Source of the DNA: Isoetes taiwanensis | Lineage: Eukaryota > Streptophyta > Lycopodiopsida > Isoetales > Isoetaceae | Length of the DNA stretch: 64,000 nucleotides | Direction: 5' to 3' | NCBI GenBank assembly: GCA_021234155.1 | Contig: JAJEKV010000033.1 | Coordinates: 6,872,635 to 6,936,634, forward strand | Position numbers and translations under genes: made by a program | In this document: positions 46,901-58,340 of the stretch, piece by piece | How the letters are laid out: each line of letters opens with the position of its first letter | Position numbering within the stretch: position 1 is the stretch's first letter | Notes under the pieces: model-generated | What the model was told of the DNA's origin: nothing | What the model saw: the letters and a program-made list of their open reading frames with translations, nothing else | Database searches by the model: none

Positions 46901-47592
46901 GTATAAATTGGAAGAATTATCTAGAGTGGTTATTACAGCATCGATACTAAAAGACTAAATCTCTCTTTGAATCAGCTCCTACTATTAACCAATTTGTATA
47001 TTTTAGCATAAGTTGCTTTATAGGCAACTCAAGCCTCCATGGCAAAGGAGTGCAGTCCCATCATTTAGAAACTTCTTGAACCCTTGTTGTTGCGAATATC
47101 TATCAACATTATTCCACATCCTTAGAGATTCTTTCAGCCCATAGACAATATATTTGAGTTTCCAACTTTATTGTCACCTTCAACTTCAAACATTGGTGCT
47201 TGCTTCATGTATAGGCTAACAAAACCCCAATACTAGTCACTTACAAAATGTGAAAACTTTTTTTCATAGTCCATTATACCTCTTTTTTGAGAAAATCCCT
47301 GTGATACTTATCTTGGCTTGAACTTTTATTCATAATTTGGTCATGTTCCCACTTTATATATCCATTTGTTACCAATCACATTTTTACCAGCGGGTTTGTC
47401 TACTATTTTATATGTTTGTGTTATTTCAAAGCCCTGTATTTCTCCACCTTTGCATTTCTCTGCTTCTCTGCATTCTCAAGTCTCATAGCCGCATTAAACC
47501 CTTGGGACACTTCTAGTTTTAGAATTTCTAGTACTTGAGTGATGTCAGCTTCAATGCTGTTAAGTACATCAAAATCCGTAAGTTTAAAAAAC

Positions 47593-47637
47593 GTTTTTTA
47601 AGATTTTTAAAATTTTTGAAAAAATCTTAAAAAACGT
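47593..47637. other. AT-rich perfect hairpin
   Basis: GTTTTTTAAGATTTTT pairs with its complement AAAAATCTTAAAAAAC around an AT-rich loop. CCTTAAAAAT-type short repeats follow up to 47710. It lies within the copia relic. No role is implied. Confidence 0.6.
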
Positions 47638-48746
47638 ATTTCATATAAAATACGTTAAAAATCTTTAAAATCCTTAAAAATCTTTAAAAATCCTTAAAGA
47701 TCCTTAGATTGTGATTTTTTTTTTATCCAAATAGATGATATTCTTGAACTTGTTTATATTTGTATATAAAATTCTTATATTTCTTAACCTCTATAATAAT
47801 GTTTTTTCTGAACTTTCTTAAGAGTTGCATGGCGAAACAGTTGTGATATCTTTGTACTTGAACTTAATAATTTCTAATAGCGGCATAAGCTTCTGATTTA
47901 TTTGTTGGCATGCTACGTATTGTAACTTGTAGAAAAATGAGCATTTTAATAGTAGCAAAATGTCCAATAAAGCAATGCAAAGAATGTGCAATTTTTTTTA
48001 TTTTTATTTTTTGGTCATACCAAATCATAAAAATCCTTTAAAAAATGTGAGGAAGAGGTACTTTAAAAATAAAAAACAGGTTTTTTAACGACATTTCAGT
48101 TTCTCCATTTTGTAACCTTTTCCTTTTCCATCATTTATACGTCTGTATTCCATGGGATTTAGGTCCATCTCCTCTCTAAGCTTTTCAAGTTATGTTCTCC
48201 TTTTTCTTCTTTCTTGTTGAGTCTTCTCAATAGTTATTATGTCATGATATATATCGTTGATTGTTCTCCTTCCATGTTATGCTCTCCTATAGGCTAGTTG
48301 TTCTTTGTTTGTTCGTTTGGGTCTCATTGGCCATTTGGTCTTCTTGGACAATGAAAGAGACAATTCAATTCAATTCAATTCGTCTAGTTTACTTCAGTTC
48401 TGAAAATGTTGTCCTCATCAAATTCATACCATTTTAAAAATAACATCTCTACCAATAACTACTTACCTTTTTGTCCATAACTTATGATCTATAAGCCTTG
48501 GATCATTCATAGTATCCAACCAACAAATCTTTAATGGCTATATTAGACAAATTTTAGTCTAAGTTCCTTTGGAACATGTGGATATGTCACATAACCCATA
48601 TGTTCTAAACATTTTATAGATAGATATATTTCCATTGCATATCTCCTCTGAAGTTTTATCCTTTATACTTGCAGTCTTGTGTGTTTCTTCCCGTAAAATT
48701 TTTGGAATACCTGATTGTTTGTGCACTGATCTAACTGCATCAAGTG

Positions 48747-49067
48747 CAGTGTTGCAAAAATATGCGTATTTTTTGAAAAGGATCCATTTCATACCGTACT
48801 TGTACGTACGTACGTATTTTAAAAAAATACTCCTGACGTTTTTTTTCTAAATACTACTTGTTTTTCATAGAACAGTAAACTTGCATTTACCAAGAATTGA
48901 AGCTGGGCCTCCTAGATATAGCAAACTAACATGCTAACCAACTTCCCCTACATCAGTTTTATGTTTTATTTCACTGTTTTATTCTATTTAAACACTGTTT
49001 TTTTATTTTTAAAAAATACTCCAAACGTACGTAAGGTACGGTACGGTACGCGTACGGGACAACACTG
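48747..49067. mobile_element. hAT-type MITE, 321 bp
   Basis: The ends are CAGTGTTG and CAACACTG. An exact 8-bp target duplication ATCAAGTG lies at 48739-48746 and 49068-49075. Near both ends GTACGTACGTA and GGTACGGTACGGTACG tracts form an imperfect longer inverted repeat. There is no coding capacity. The 5' CAGTG terminus plus 8-bp duplication is diagnostic of hAT elements. It split a copia integrase frame that reads through when the insert is removed. Confidence 0.9.
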
Positions 49068-49180
49068 ATCAAGTGTAGTCCCGATTTTCTTCTCTACTGT
49101 GCCATTTTGCTGAGGTGTGTACATGCGCATTAGTTGTATTTGATCCCATGTTTCTAGCATCGCATGTCTGTTGCCAGGGC

Positions 49181-50142
49181 CTTTTGGTGTAGAGTTTTAG
49201 GGAAAGCTATTTCCGGGGGATTTTAAGAATCTGTTTTCTGGCATGAACACCCTTTCCTATGTGATGACACGGTGCAAGATTCTGGTCAAAATCTGATATA
49301 GGCAAGAGTGCCATAACACCTACCCACCACCAAGACAGCCTATTGTTAGGTAGATTACCTGACAACTGATATGGAGCAAGCACGAGGGATTGGGGAAAAT
49401 ATGGCAAAAGTTATGTAAGTGTTGTTCCTAATGGTTTCTAAGAGTATATCTAATAGGGGCTAGGAAAACTTCATAACCATTACAATTATCCAAGCTTAAA
49501 GATACGTCAAAATTATGCAAGGGGCTGCCTTAAAATAAGGGGATAACCTTTAAGCTTAGGAAAGCCTTGATCTATTATTAAACAAAAGCATGATTATTAA
49601 CGGAAAGGGTCGGGTCATGAACACTACATCAGTTTAAAAGGAGAAGCGCTACCTTTTGTCCACCAAAAGGTACCTTTGTTTAAAAAGGGTGGATATCAAC
49701 TTCGAATATATATAATGAGGGAGGCTTGGCCAGTACCATCTCTTTTACTTGTTCTCCTCCCAAATATTGTCTTAAAATCTTCAAGAAACTATAAAATTCC
49801 ATTATTCATATCAATTCGTATCAAAGCCCATTTTCAGTCCTTTATCCTAGTAAAATGGTCAACCATTTCAATATTCCTGATAGCCAGTACCAGTAAGTGC
49901 TAAGGACTGCAGACTTCGTAGCTAAACAAATTGTTGATCAAATTGCTTTGTCTACGCCTACATATGAGCAAGACTATTAAACAAAAATAGGAGCAAATTG
50001 CATCAGTCTATGGGTTTTTGCCCAGCCATTTCCAACAACCTCCATTGGCAAATAACCCTCCATCACATGCAAATTTTTGATCAAGTACTCCCAGCACAGA
50101 CAATGCTACGTTGGAGAAAGTGGCGGGAATGCCAGTTTTTTT
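49181..50142. other. Spacer between copia relic and LINE
   Basis: A short palindrome ACCTTTTGTCCACCAAAAGGT lies near 49651. 49245-49310 resembles 32400-32470 (GTGCAAGATTCTGGTC vs GTGCAAGATCCTGGTC). No gene is seen. Confidence 0.4.
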
Positions 50143-52175
50143 TTTTTTGAAGAACTGTGTCATCAATATATTAAAAGAATGGTAATGTTACAAAGCAAGT
50201 GAGGAGGAAGGAGAACTGCCCCAAAGAGACAGCGATACCTCGACACTCCACAACAAACTCACAGAAAAACTGCAACTCTACTGCTGTACAAACCGACCAT
50301 CACCATCTACAACACCCAAGAAGTCCCGCCAAATGGCAAACTTCCGCTCTACTACTCCCCGAACACCGTAAAGCTTTGAAATAGCTTGTACCGAAGTCGA
50401 GGAATTAGAGAGGCCGCAGTGCTTTGGAATCCCCGAAAGATCCACAACCGCCGCTTCTAAATCAGCCACACCAACCAAGCAAGCCACGACAGAAAGGCTT
50501 TTTTGCCGCAAGAGCGGCCAAGCACCGGATATACACATGAAGCAAAGAATCTGGCGGCTAGTCAATCTCACGAAACAGAGCCCTAACCCAATCCCGTGTA
50601 ACGCAAATGAGGGCATAAAACCGCACAATGCTCCACCCGGTCTCACGATGAAGGCCACAACAAGGGCGTAGAGGGCTCACACCCGCCTAAACCGACTCAC
50701 AAGGGCATTCACCCCGAGCATATGGGTGCACCACCGCCGCGAAGCACCCTAACCTTCGTGGGGAAGTGAGCTCCATGTCCACGCCCAAACCGAAGCCATC
50801 GAGAACACGGAAGCCGCAGAGACCACTTGCACGAAGGGGCGGTGTGTCATGAATAGCCACACCGATAAGAAGACCGCGACAAAGCAAGAAGGCACAACAT
50901 CCGGATGAACCTTCCAAACTCGCACCACCACATCATCCCGAGGGACTATAGGTATGTGTAGCGGAATACTCCCCCGCCACGCTCCCGGATAGCTTGTCCA
51001 CGCGCCCAGCGAAAAGCGAGCTCGAAGAACTCCCCACGAAGCAAGCTGACCACCCCAATACCAATCCTCCAAGGTGAGCACGCCAGCTTCGCCTCCAATG
51101 GGCCACGGCCGTCGAAAGCATGCACATGGCAGCCAAGGGCAAGTGCGCGCTAGGGGTAAAGGAACCCACAAGAAAGGAGAAGAGTGGTGGTAAACCGAGG
51201 CATAATCTAGCCGGAAGAGCACACGCACATGATCCCAAGCCCGCAACACTCGGTGGGAGAAAAGGGGATGCATGTGGGAAAGGCAGGGAGACCATACAAT
51301 AGTGCCCGGGGCAACTCCACATGCAATGACGGCTTCCCAAACACCACACAAATGAAGAGATCGCAACAACGGCCAAGACGAGGAGAAGATGCTCCATCCT
51401 GCCGGAATGCTCCAAACAAACTTGGAGACCAACACCTTACTATGCAGCGCTAAATCCAGAATGGCCAAGCCCCCATCCTCCCGGGCGGAGACACTTCCAC
51501 CAAGCCACTTTAAACCGCCCCTTCATCATCCCCCCCACAAAATTTCGAACAATCTTATCCAAAGCTTTGATCTTACCCTCGTGAGCTAGCATCGCAGATG
51601 TCAGATACACATGAGTGCTACAAAGCACCGACTTGGCAATAGTGATCCTACCCGCCATGGACAACTTGCTACCCTTCCACCAATTGAGGTGTTTTTCGCA
51701 ATCCCCGCGCAAAATCTCATCCCACACCCTCCCCATGGAAACATCCCTCCAAAGAGAATACCCAACAGCTTGGTACACACATTACCCGGAAGCACCTTCC
51801 AAGGGAATAGAGCCAAACAAGGGGAGGCAGTGAGTCACTGGGTCCACAATGCGGAGCACTTACCCCAATTCAGAAGAATGCTTGAGGCCAAGGAGAAAGT
51901 ATCCAACAAACCCTTCACATTCTGCAAATTCCTCTCTTCTGCCACCAAGAAGAGGAAAGTGTCATCGGCAAACTGGTTAATAATTTGCTGGCTACCATCC
52001 TGCATCCGAAGCCCATCCACTACTCCCTCCTCCACTGCAGCCAAAAACAACTGAGACAGTGCCTCCGCCACAATCGTAAACAAAAACGGCGCCAAAGGGC
52101 ACCCCTGACGCACCCCTCTGCCTAAGGAGAAAAAGGCGGAGGGTTCACCCTGGCACACCACCGTAGCCCGTGCTG
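50143..52175 (-). mobile_element. 5'-truncated L1-type LINE
   Basis: On the minus strand RT reads GVRQGCPLAPFLFTIVAEAL, then the catalytic box INQFADDTFLFLVAEE (near 51990), then WWKGSKLSMAGRITIAKSVL (near 51650). A Trp/Cys-rich zf-RVT-like tail is spread over several frames (51470-50280). The element ends in a T-run (an A-tail on its own strand) at about 50143-50154. It begins abruptly at 52175, directly against the 946-bp duplicated segment. No target duplication was found. The first RT blocks and the endonuclease are missing. Confidence 0.85.
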
Positions 52176-53121
52176 ACATTATAACCTCTCAGCTTTCAAA
52201 TTAATTTCAACCAAAGAAATTGCAACACAAACATTTAAGCTACATATACCTAGAAATAAACTAATTTTGCATAAATTCCGTAGTTGCCACATCGCTAGAA
52301 ATGCAGTTGAAATACTTACATATGTAACTATGTTGGGTTTTTTATTCTCTTATTTCATATTCTGAAATAGCACAAAAGCCTTCTTTGCTTCACAAAGCCT
52401 TGAATTGAAAATATATTTCTTCCACATCTTGATCCCAGGTGTATGCCACTAATGTTATTGTAGCTCCCCACGATAACAAAGAAGGCAGATATGTAACACA
52501 CTTTTGTGGTGCTCCATGTCTTTCTATGCCAATCAAGTGGTACTTAATGTTATATTGCTTGAAATGCAAGCCTTTATCTAATAATATTAGATGATAAATA
52601 AGTAATACAACAAGAAGAAAACATAATTTCATTGTTTCGGTAATATTTTACAGGAGATCTTCCTAGATTAGAAGTTTTTCCTATTAGAGAAACTTCTGAA
52701 ACTTCATCTTTATTGCTACAACAACAATCGCAGTATTGTCAGGCACAATTCAGACCTTCAAATAACAGTTTTTTAATGTTCCACTTTCTGCATCTTGACT
52801 TTTTTTTGCTCTACATTTTCTTCAGAAAATTGGCATAAAAGACAATATTACGTACCAATGAATCAGGTTCTAACATGCTCTTGCATCATCAAGGGATAAA
52901 CAGTGAAGATAGATTGGAGTACCATGTTGAGGAAAAATGTGTCATGTCTTGCTTAACTTGAAAGGAGTGATGAGAGACCAATCTTGGCTTTGACAAACAT
53001 TGTAGGTAGAGAAATGTCACATCTTAGTAGCAATGTTGCAAAATGTCTATCTAACATGGTTATTCCTCCATCTAGTCTTTTTTTGTTTGTTTATGCTCTG
53101 AAAGAGTACAATTTATGTTTA
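52176..53121 (-). repeat. 946-bp duplicated segment, copy 2 (unit A body)
   Basis: It appears identical to 18746-19691 with no indels. It is bounded on the left by the LINE 5' end and on the right by the GCC palindrome. It carries the 80-aa frame at 52390-52632, but the unit E exons are absent downstream. Unit A is therefore a truncated copy. Confidence 0.93.
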
Positions 53122-53124
53122 CAA

Positions 53125-53163
53125 GAAACTTATCGCGGCGGCCAAGGCCGCCGCGAACGTTTC
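53125..53163 (-). promoter_or_regulatory. GCC palindrome, module A
   Basis: CGCGGCGGCC (53134-53143) and its complement (53146-53155) are separated by AA and flanked by GAAAC and GTTTC, extending the stem. On the minus strand the sequence next to it is CTTGTAAACATAAATTG: the unit E TATAAA has become GTAAAC, so only a weak TATA remains. GCCGCC is the core bound by plant ERF factors; binding here is inference. Confidence 0.55.
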
Positions 53164-54544
53164 TCTTCCCCAACGCGTCTATACATGCTAGAACATGCAG
53201 AATTTGAATCTGCATTTTTTTTGTCTTATGTTCAGTGCCCGCACGATAGAAGAATATTGACCATAACGACTCATTACGAAAGATGTTTTGTATTAAATCA
53301 AAAGAATCTAAGTTCAGAACAAAAAATTAATACCAACTTCATTATTACTGATAGTCACAATTCTATAAGGGCCTAAAACGAACTCTTTTCATCTGTTTGG
53401 CCTGTCATCTGCAGCAGGTGTGTATGCAAAAGATGAAGATGACTTAATCCATATGCCAGGCTCCAAGATGAAGATGACTTAATCCATATGTCAGGCTCCA
53501 AGATTTGGGGTTGCCTGGATGATAATCCTAAGAACTAAAGAAGTGCTTAAAAAAGAATCTCCCAGCGTACGTGCCAATAAATCCAACGGCTGTTTCACGG
53601 GCACGTCACGTAGAATGCTTTGTTATAATACCATACGTACAAACAAATTTCCAACTGTTAAAGATATTGTCGCCACGGTTCAGATGCTACAGCCGTAAAC
53701 CAGCCCATATTATACGTTCCGTATAGGCATCAAATACATCATTTAAATACAAAGTGTATTAATCCAACGGCCGAGATAAACACAAGGAAATAGGAGAGAG
53801 AATTTGGACCCTTGCTAGTCCGGGGATGCCCTGGCAGAAAAAGAGATGGGCCGCATGGGCTAGGACCGCTTTTCCTCTGCCAAAAAAATGCTATATAATA
53901 AGAAACAGGCAGGCTATGGAAATGCGATGTTGCTGAATTATGCATGTTCGTCCTCTTGCGATCTGGGTCATTCAGCATTTCTGTCAGTCGGATTGCATGT
54001 GTGAATCTGATTCCGGTCTTACCTTTTCCACTTAAAACAAGCCCAGATCCATAAATTTGGATCAATAGACCCTTTCTGGAGCTTAGTTGGGTAGGAGTTA
54101 CTCTGCAATCCTTGTGAAAAAATTTCACTCCAGTTATCAGCATTGATTGAAATCCTTATTAGTGCATTAAACCCAGTTCGAAATTCTGTATCTACGAGCT
54201 GATTCGCAGCATTTTGCAAATTGGTCTATAGCTGCAATACAATATAGTAATTTATTGGGACGAGGAAAGCTATCCAGATTATGGCTATGGCTGGCATAGC
54301 ATTCAAATGCAATCTGTGAGCTGTTTCTTAAGATAAAGCATATGGGCAACTGCTTTTGCCCTTACTACATTAACTCCGGCCATAGAAAGGCCCCGCCGGA
54401 AGTGAGCTCCCACCTGGAAGCGATTGCCATAGCCATAGCCATGAGGAGGTACTCTTAGTCTCCGTCTGCAAATTTCTGCCTCAGGGTGTCCTTCAACGGA
54501 TTTACCGGAATACTAAGCTTAGAAGTGTATCTGCTTCAAGAATG
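53164..54544. other. Spacer between modules A and B, left part
   Basis: 53430-53499 is a 35-bp tandem duplication (AAGATGAAGATGACTTAATC). GATGTTTTGTATTAAATCAAA near 53282 recurs at 57050. No gene is firm. 54360-54540 may contain exon remnants of module B on the minus strand. Confidence 0.4.
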
Positions 54545-54554
54545 GCTTAGAGCC

Positions 54555-55816
54555 ATAGTTGGGAGTTAGCAGTTAGTAGTTAGCTAACGGCTAACGCGAA
54601 AATAACGTATAACGCGTTATCACCAGAGGTGATAACGAGTTATCTATTCCCCACAAAAAAAAACATTCGAATTTTAAAAATTTGAAACTTGTTTTTTACT
54701 AATTTGAGGTCGCTGAATTCAAATATGCAATCAGAATTCTCAAACACCTACTCTAACCTACTAAAACTTGACAATAATCAAGGAGTAAAGCAATCAAGGA
54801 CTTTTCTGATATCCTGTGTATACCAATGATACATGTCCCATGATAAGAGGCCATGAGAATTGCCTCCAGAATGGAAGGAGAAACAAGGAGTATCTGTATT
54901 ACAGATGGAAGCCAGAGCAGTGCCATATTCCAAGGTTCGATGGAAAAGTATTTCTGTAATTGATGAGAAATAAAGCAGTTGCTCTTATCGGAGACTCTAT
55001 AACTCAAGATCAGTTCTACTCTCTGATCTGCTCGCTGACACAGGTAATGCAGTAATGCAGGTTAAATAAAACAAAAGGAAAGTCCTTGATCGAGTGAAGT
55101 GTACAACTGATTAGCTAAAAGACTCCATATTTCTAGATTTTAGTGACAATGCCTGACGATGTTGTTGAACAGAGTACTGGGTTAATTTAGCACAAAAGCC
55201 AAGTTTGGAAATGATTGGGTTTAATGGGGTTTAGATCAAAATACGATTCAATGATTGATGGGTTTTTACAGATGTAAGATTTTCTTTGCAATATCGTTCT
55301 GCTGAGGGATGAGGAATACAATGCAGCCATTAGATTCTGGAAGCGGAGAAGACACCAAGTTCGTGACAGAGCAGAAAAGAAAAAGAAAAACCAACTGAGA
55401 AGAAACAGAAAGAATGCGCTTTAATGGCAAAAACCAGAAACCAGAATCGAAGGGAGGAGTTGGGATGGGGGCATTTGGAGCGAAGGCCATGGCAGAGCAG
55501 CAACGGATGAAATAGGATGAGAGACCCAACGGATCAGAGACCCAAAATCAGAAATAGTTATAGGATGAATGAAACATGTTCTTACCTGGCTGGGGATCTT
55601 CGATTCGACCAAAAACACAGGATTAGAGCTTCAGAAAACCAGATTACCCATCGGAGCAGGCCGGAGCAGACGCCAGGAACACCCGAGATTTTTTTGGGGG
55701 AAAAAAAGCTCTGTAATTTTTTTTTGGCAAAACTCATACTCGTTATTTCTCGTTATTTTTTTTTGTCACGGATAACGCGTTAGCAAATTGGGGCTAACGC
55801 GTTATCTGCCAACCAT
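54555..55816. mobile_element. Mutator-like non-autonomous element, 1.26 kb
   Basis: A 10-bp direct duplication GCTTAGAGCC flanks it (54545-54554 and 55817-55826). The ends are ATAGTTGGGAG and CTGCCAACCAT, i.e. inverted ATRGTTGGSAG. Just inside both ends lie clusters of TAACGCGTTA and GCTAACG motifs in both orientations. No transposase was recognised. A 9-11-bp duplication favours a Mutator-like element; a hAT-like origin is less likely. Confidence 0.75.
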
Positions 55817-55826
55817 GCTTAGAGCC

Positions 55827-56194
55827 CATTCCTGAGCCTGCTTTGAAGAAGCCCAAGATCGAAATAGTTGAGAATACGGCGCCTCTGCAAGGTGTTTAGG
55901 TTGATTTAGTCACTCCCAAGCCAGAAATTGAATCCCCTGCTTTTGCCCCTTTTTGAAGAGCGTAGAGCTGCCATTGCAACTTGAACCCAAAGGAAAAAAA
56001 AAACCCAAAAGGCTACCTGAACAACGAGAGCAGGGGATTTGTTGAGAATCCTGCTGCTGTTTCCTGCCGCTGTTGAGAATCCACGGCTGCCCCATCTGTC
56101 TCAGCCCCATCGTCACCGTATTGAGAATCCCGCTGCTGCACTACCAGCGCCCACATTTCTGCCTGCTGCATTGCTTGCCGCTCCAGCTGCTGTC
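55827..56194. other. Module B downstream region
   Basis: On the minus strand an acceptor CACCTTGCAG near 55888 precedes an open stretch (AVFSTISILGFFKAGSG). The plus strand of the same bases reads PIPEPALKKPKIEIVENT and then stops. Either could be the real exon, and the Mutator-like element interrupts both. Confidence 0.3.
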
Positions 56195-56434
56195 TTAAGA
56201 AGAGGGCCTAAACTGGGTGGCGCTGGATTTGGGGCCCCAGTTTTCAATGCCTTGAGAATGCGATCTAAAAAAGCTCTGTGATTGCGATTGAGTTGTGACA
56301 TAATCCAAATCGTAAAAGGGAACGTCTTCTAAGGCTGCACCAAAATGAACCACTTTCAAAATGGCGCCAGAGTTGTTGCAGTGAACCTCCCAGTCGGAAG
56401 ACTGAGGATTTACACCCATTCGGCCTGCAGGCAT
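56195..56434 (-). CDS. Module B first-exon candidate
   Basis: ATG 56434 lies about 105 nt downstream of the TATATAAA box (minus strand, 56547-56540). It opens 79 codons: MPAGRMGVNPQSSDWEVHCN, then AILKVVHFGAALEDVPFYDL, then a Ser/Gln-rich tail. The promoter spacing is right for a plant gene. The protein was not recognised. The frame end may be intronic. Confidence 0.35.
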   Translation of the reverse strand: MPAGRMGVNPQSSDWEVHCNNSGAILKVVHFGAALEDVPFYDLDYVTTQSQSQSFFRSHSQGIENWGPKSSATQFRPSS

Positions 56435-56539
56435 TTCTTAGGACAGAGACTATTTTTTCAAAGCAACACGTGTCAACGGGAGCTTGTCTCAAACAAATAG
56501 CATCAAATAAATAGGAAAAGTATGAAAAAAGGACTCTGC

Positions 56540-56640
56540 TTTATATATACAAGAAACTTATCGCAGCGGCCTATCGGCCGCCGCGAACGTTTCTCTTCCC
56601 CAACTAAGGCCGCCGCGAACGTTTCTCTTCCCCAACTCGT
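56540..56640 (-). promoter_or_regulatory. GCC palindrome and TATA box, module B
   Basis: CGCAGCGGCC (56562-56571), loop TATC, then GGCCGCCGCG (56576-56585). The downstream half GGCCGCCGCGAACGTTTCTC is repeated once more from 56608. On the minus strand TTGTATATATAAAGCAG follows, with TATATAAA at 56547-56540. One base differs in the left arm from modules A, C and D. Confidence 0.55.
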
Positions 56641-57735
56641 GTATGCATGCTAAAACCGTAAGTCGTAAGTACATAATTTTTCAATTTGAATATGAAGGAT
56701 GCTTGCATGCACATTGAATCTTAATTTGCTTTTGAAAAGATGTGAATATGAAGGATGCTTGCATGCACATTGAATCTTAATTTGCTTATGAAAAGATGCA
56801 CGAGCTGAGAAGGTGGACTATGAGCCTTGAGAAATTAGGATGTATGAGTTTCGCTAAATAAGACCTATGAACCATGCTACATGTCAAATTTGTCCAACAT
56901 ATAGGACCACCAAAGTAAGAATTTAGGATGTATGAGTTTTGCTAATAAGACCTATGAACCACGCTACATGTCAAATTGCTCCAACATATACGACTACCAA
57001 AGTAAAGTATCCACTTTTGTAGGCATCTAGGTGCACTTGTTACAAAAGATGTTTTGTATTAAATCAAAAGAGCATTTATCTTCACTGAGATATTAGAAAA
57101 AAGGAGTGTCTCATCATCATCCCGTATCTACGTGCTAGAACCTGCAGGGGTTGGACCTGACTTTCTCACCCTCATGTTCTAGTCGTGGGATGGATGTCGA
57201 GGTTCTTTGTTAATCTTGTGAGCTTTGTTGTGAATCTAAAAACGAAACAATAAGAGAGTGTAATGTGGGCAAGTAATGGTATGAACATGCAAGAACTAAG
57301 CAGATGCCATGCCTTCAAACCCATTTGCAGACGCTACTATTAGGATATACTCATCATTTTCTGTAATGTTCAACTATCTGAGGAGCTTCGGATATCAATG
57401 AATCCGCTAGCGTGCTATACAATTCCAACATATTGGATATCGCGATGATACGCCATGCACAATGAGAATCCTTGATATTATCCATGAATAAAAGCTAGAA
57501 TCTATTGTCGAATGGAGAAAGGCAAGAGCATATACATAGCAACAACATATATACACCAACCACCATTTGCCGGGCGAAAAAAGGAACTACCGGCACAAAA
57601 AAAAAATGCGGCAAAAAAAAACCTTGCTCAAGTTAAAAAGACCATATGTGATCGAAAACTTAAATGGGATGAGGGGGCGGGCAAAGAATCTACTGCTATA
57701 GAATACACCATGTCGGTTGCAAAAAGAGGCGATTA
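56641..57735. other. Spacer with recent small duplications
   Basis: 56688-56798 is two copies of a 56-bp unit (GAATATGAAGGATGCTTGCA). 56831-57005 is two copies of an 88-bp unit (TTAGGATGTATGAGTTT). No gene is firm. Confidence 0.6.
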
Positions 57736-58170
57736 TCAGGCGTTTGCATGTAAAAAAAGCTTAGTAACAAAGATTATATCACCACTCACATTGTTTACTC
57801 CAGTTCTATGATCCGGCAAAAAAATAGGCGCCGGTTCAAGGAAAGGTTCCAACGTAAAGGCAAAACGAATTTCCGCCGAGTTTTTTTTGCTCCATAGTTT
57901 GTTATGGCTGTTGACCCATTGCCGCCCTATCCAAACTGTTGCTCCACGGACATGCATCATTTGCCATTGCCACAAATGTACGACCGCCATGGTCGCCATA
58001 TGTAAAGCGCAAAAGACATCATCATGGTTATAGTTCGTCTTTTGGAAACTGAAATTGGAAGCAGAAGTGGCATAGAAAGAATAGTTTAAACGCTGCATTC
58101 TTGAAAGAAGATTAGTCATGTTTGAATCCAGCAGCAAAAGCTGCCATAGAATTCCAAGGGCGTAAAACAC
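57736..58170 (-). other. Open frame downstream of module C exon
   Basis: A minus-strand frame of 144 codons contains MQRLNYSFYATSASNFSFQK and AVVHLWQWQMMHVRGATVWI. It follows the stop of the exon at 58192 and overlaps none of its reading. It may be a 3' untranslated region, a second cistron-like remnant or chance. It was not recognised. Confidence 0.25.
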
Positions 58171-58191
58171 AGGTGGCCATGGGAACCAAAG

Positions 58192-58340
58192 TTAATTGAC
58201 GCCGATCAAAACCCCTGCAAAATAGTTAGCAGAAAATGAAGCAAGTTGGAAAATGCTGCAGCCAAATGCCGGATAATACACACCATTGTTTGTTATTCTG
58301 AAACGAACAATATCTCCATCCCATCTGCGCCATTGAACTT
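58192..58340 (-). CDS. Module C terminal exons
   Basis: An acceptor TGATTTGCTGCAG precedes 58340. The frame gives EVQWRRWDGDIVRFRITNN, then meets GTGTGTATT at 58283. A 69-bp stretch with a branch-point-like CTAAC and TTTTGCAG acceptor follows (58283-58215), and the last exon 58214-58192 ends GVLIGVN and stop. The 69 bases are a multiple of three and also open, so retention would only insert 23 residues. The upstream exons towards the module C promoter (59.4 kb) were not resolved. The family is unknown. Confidence 0.4.

Larger units (their letters stand above)
46900..49180 (-). pseudogene. Ty1-copia pol relic
   Basis: Minus-strand pieces match copia polyprotein in the right order. They are integrase YTPQQNGTVEKKIGTTLDAV (near 49120 to 49076, continuing after the hAT insert), a DAVRSVHKQSGIPK stretch, a linker GYYE-stop-SKAYR plus VVIGRDVIF (near 48500-48440), and the RT box KLKYIVYGLKESLRMWNN (near 47150-47100). 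Integrase before RT is the copia order. Stops, frame changes and missing blocks (the YVDD region was not seen) show an old remnant. Confidence 0.75.

Noticed and set aside
50749-51468. 239-aa minus-strand protein as an independent gene
   Set aside because: It lies between LINE RT motifs and the LINE A-tail and has the composition of a frameshifted LINE tail.
53121-53165. Helitron 3' end (hairpin plus CTRR)
   Set aside because: No CTRR terminus follows the hairpin at a fixed distance, and three copies instead sit next to TATA boxes.
56639-57180. tRNA-like or SINE-like sequence after the GCC palindromes (GCTAGAAC, TTTGAATCTGCA)
   Set aside because: The B-box match is poor, no cloverleaf forms, and the similarity among copies is short.
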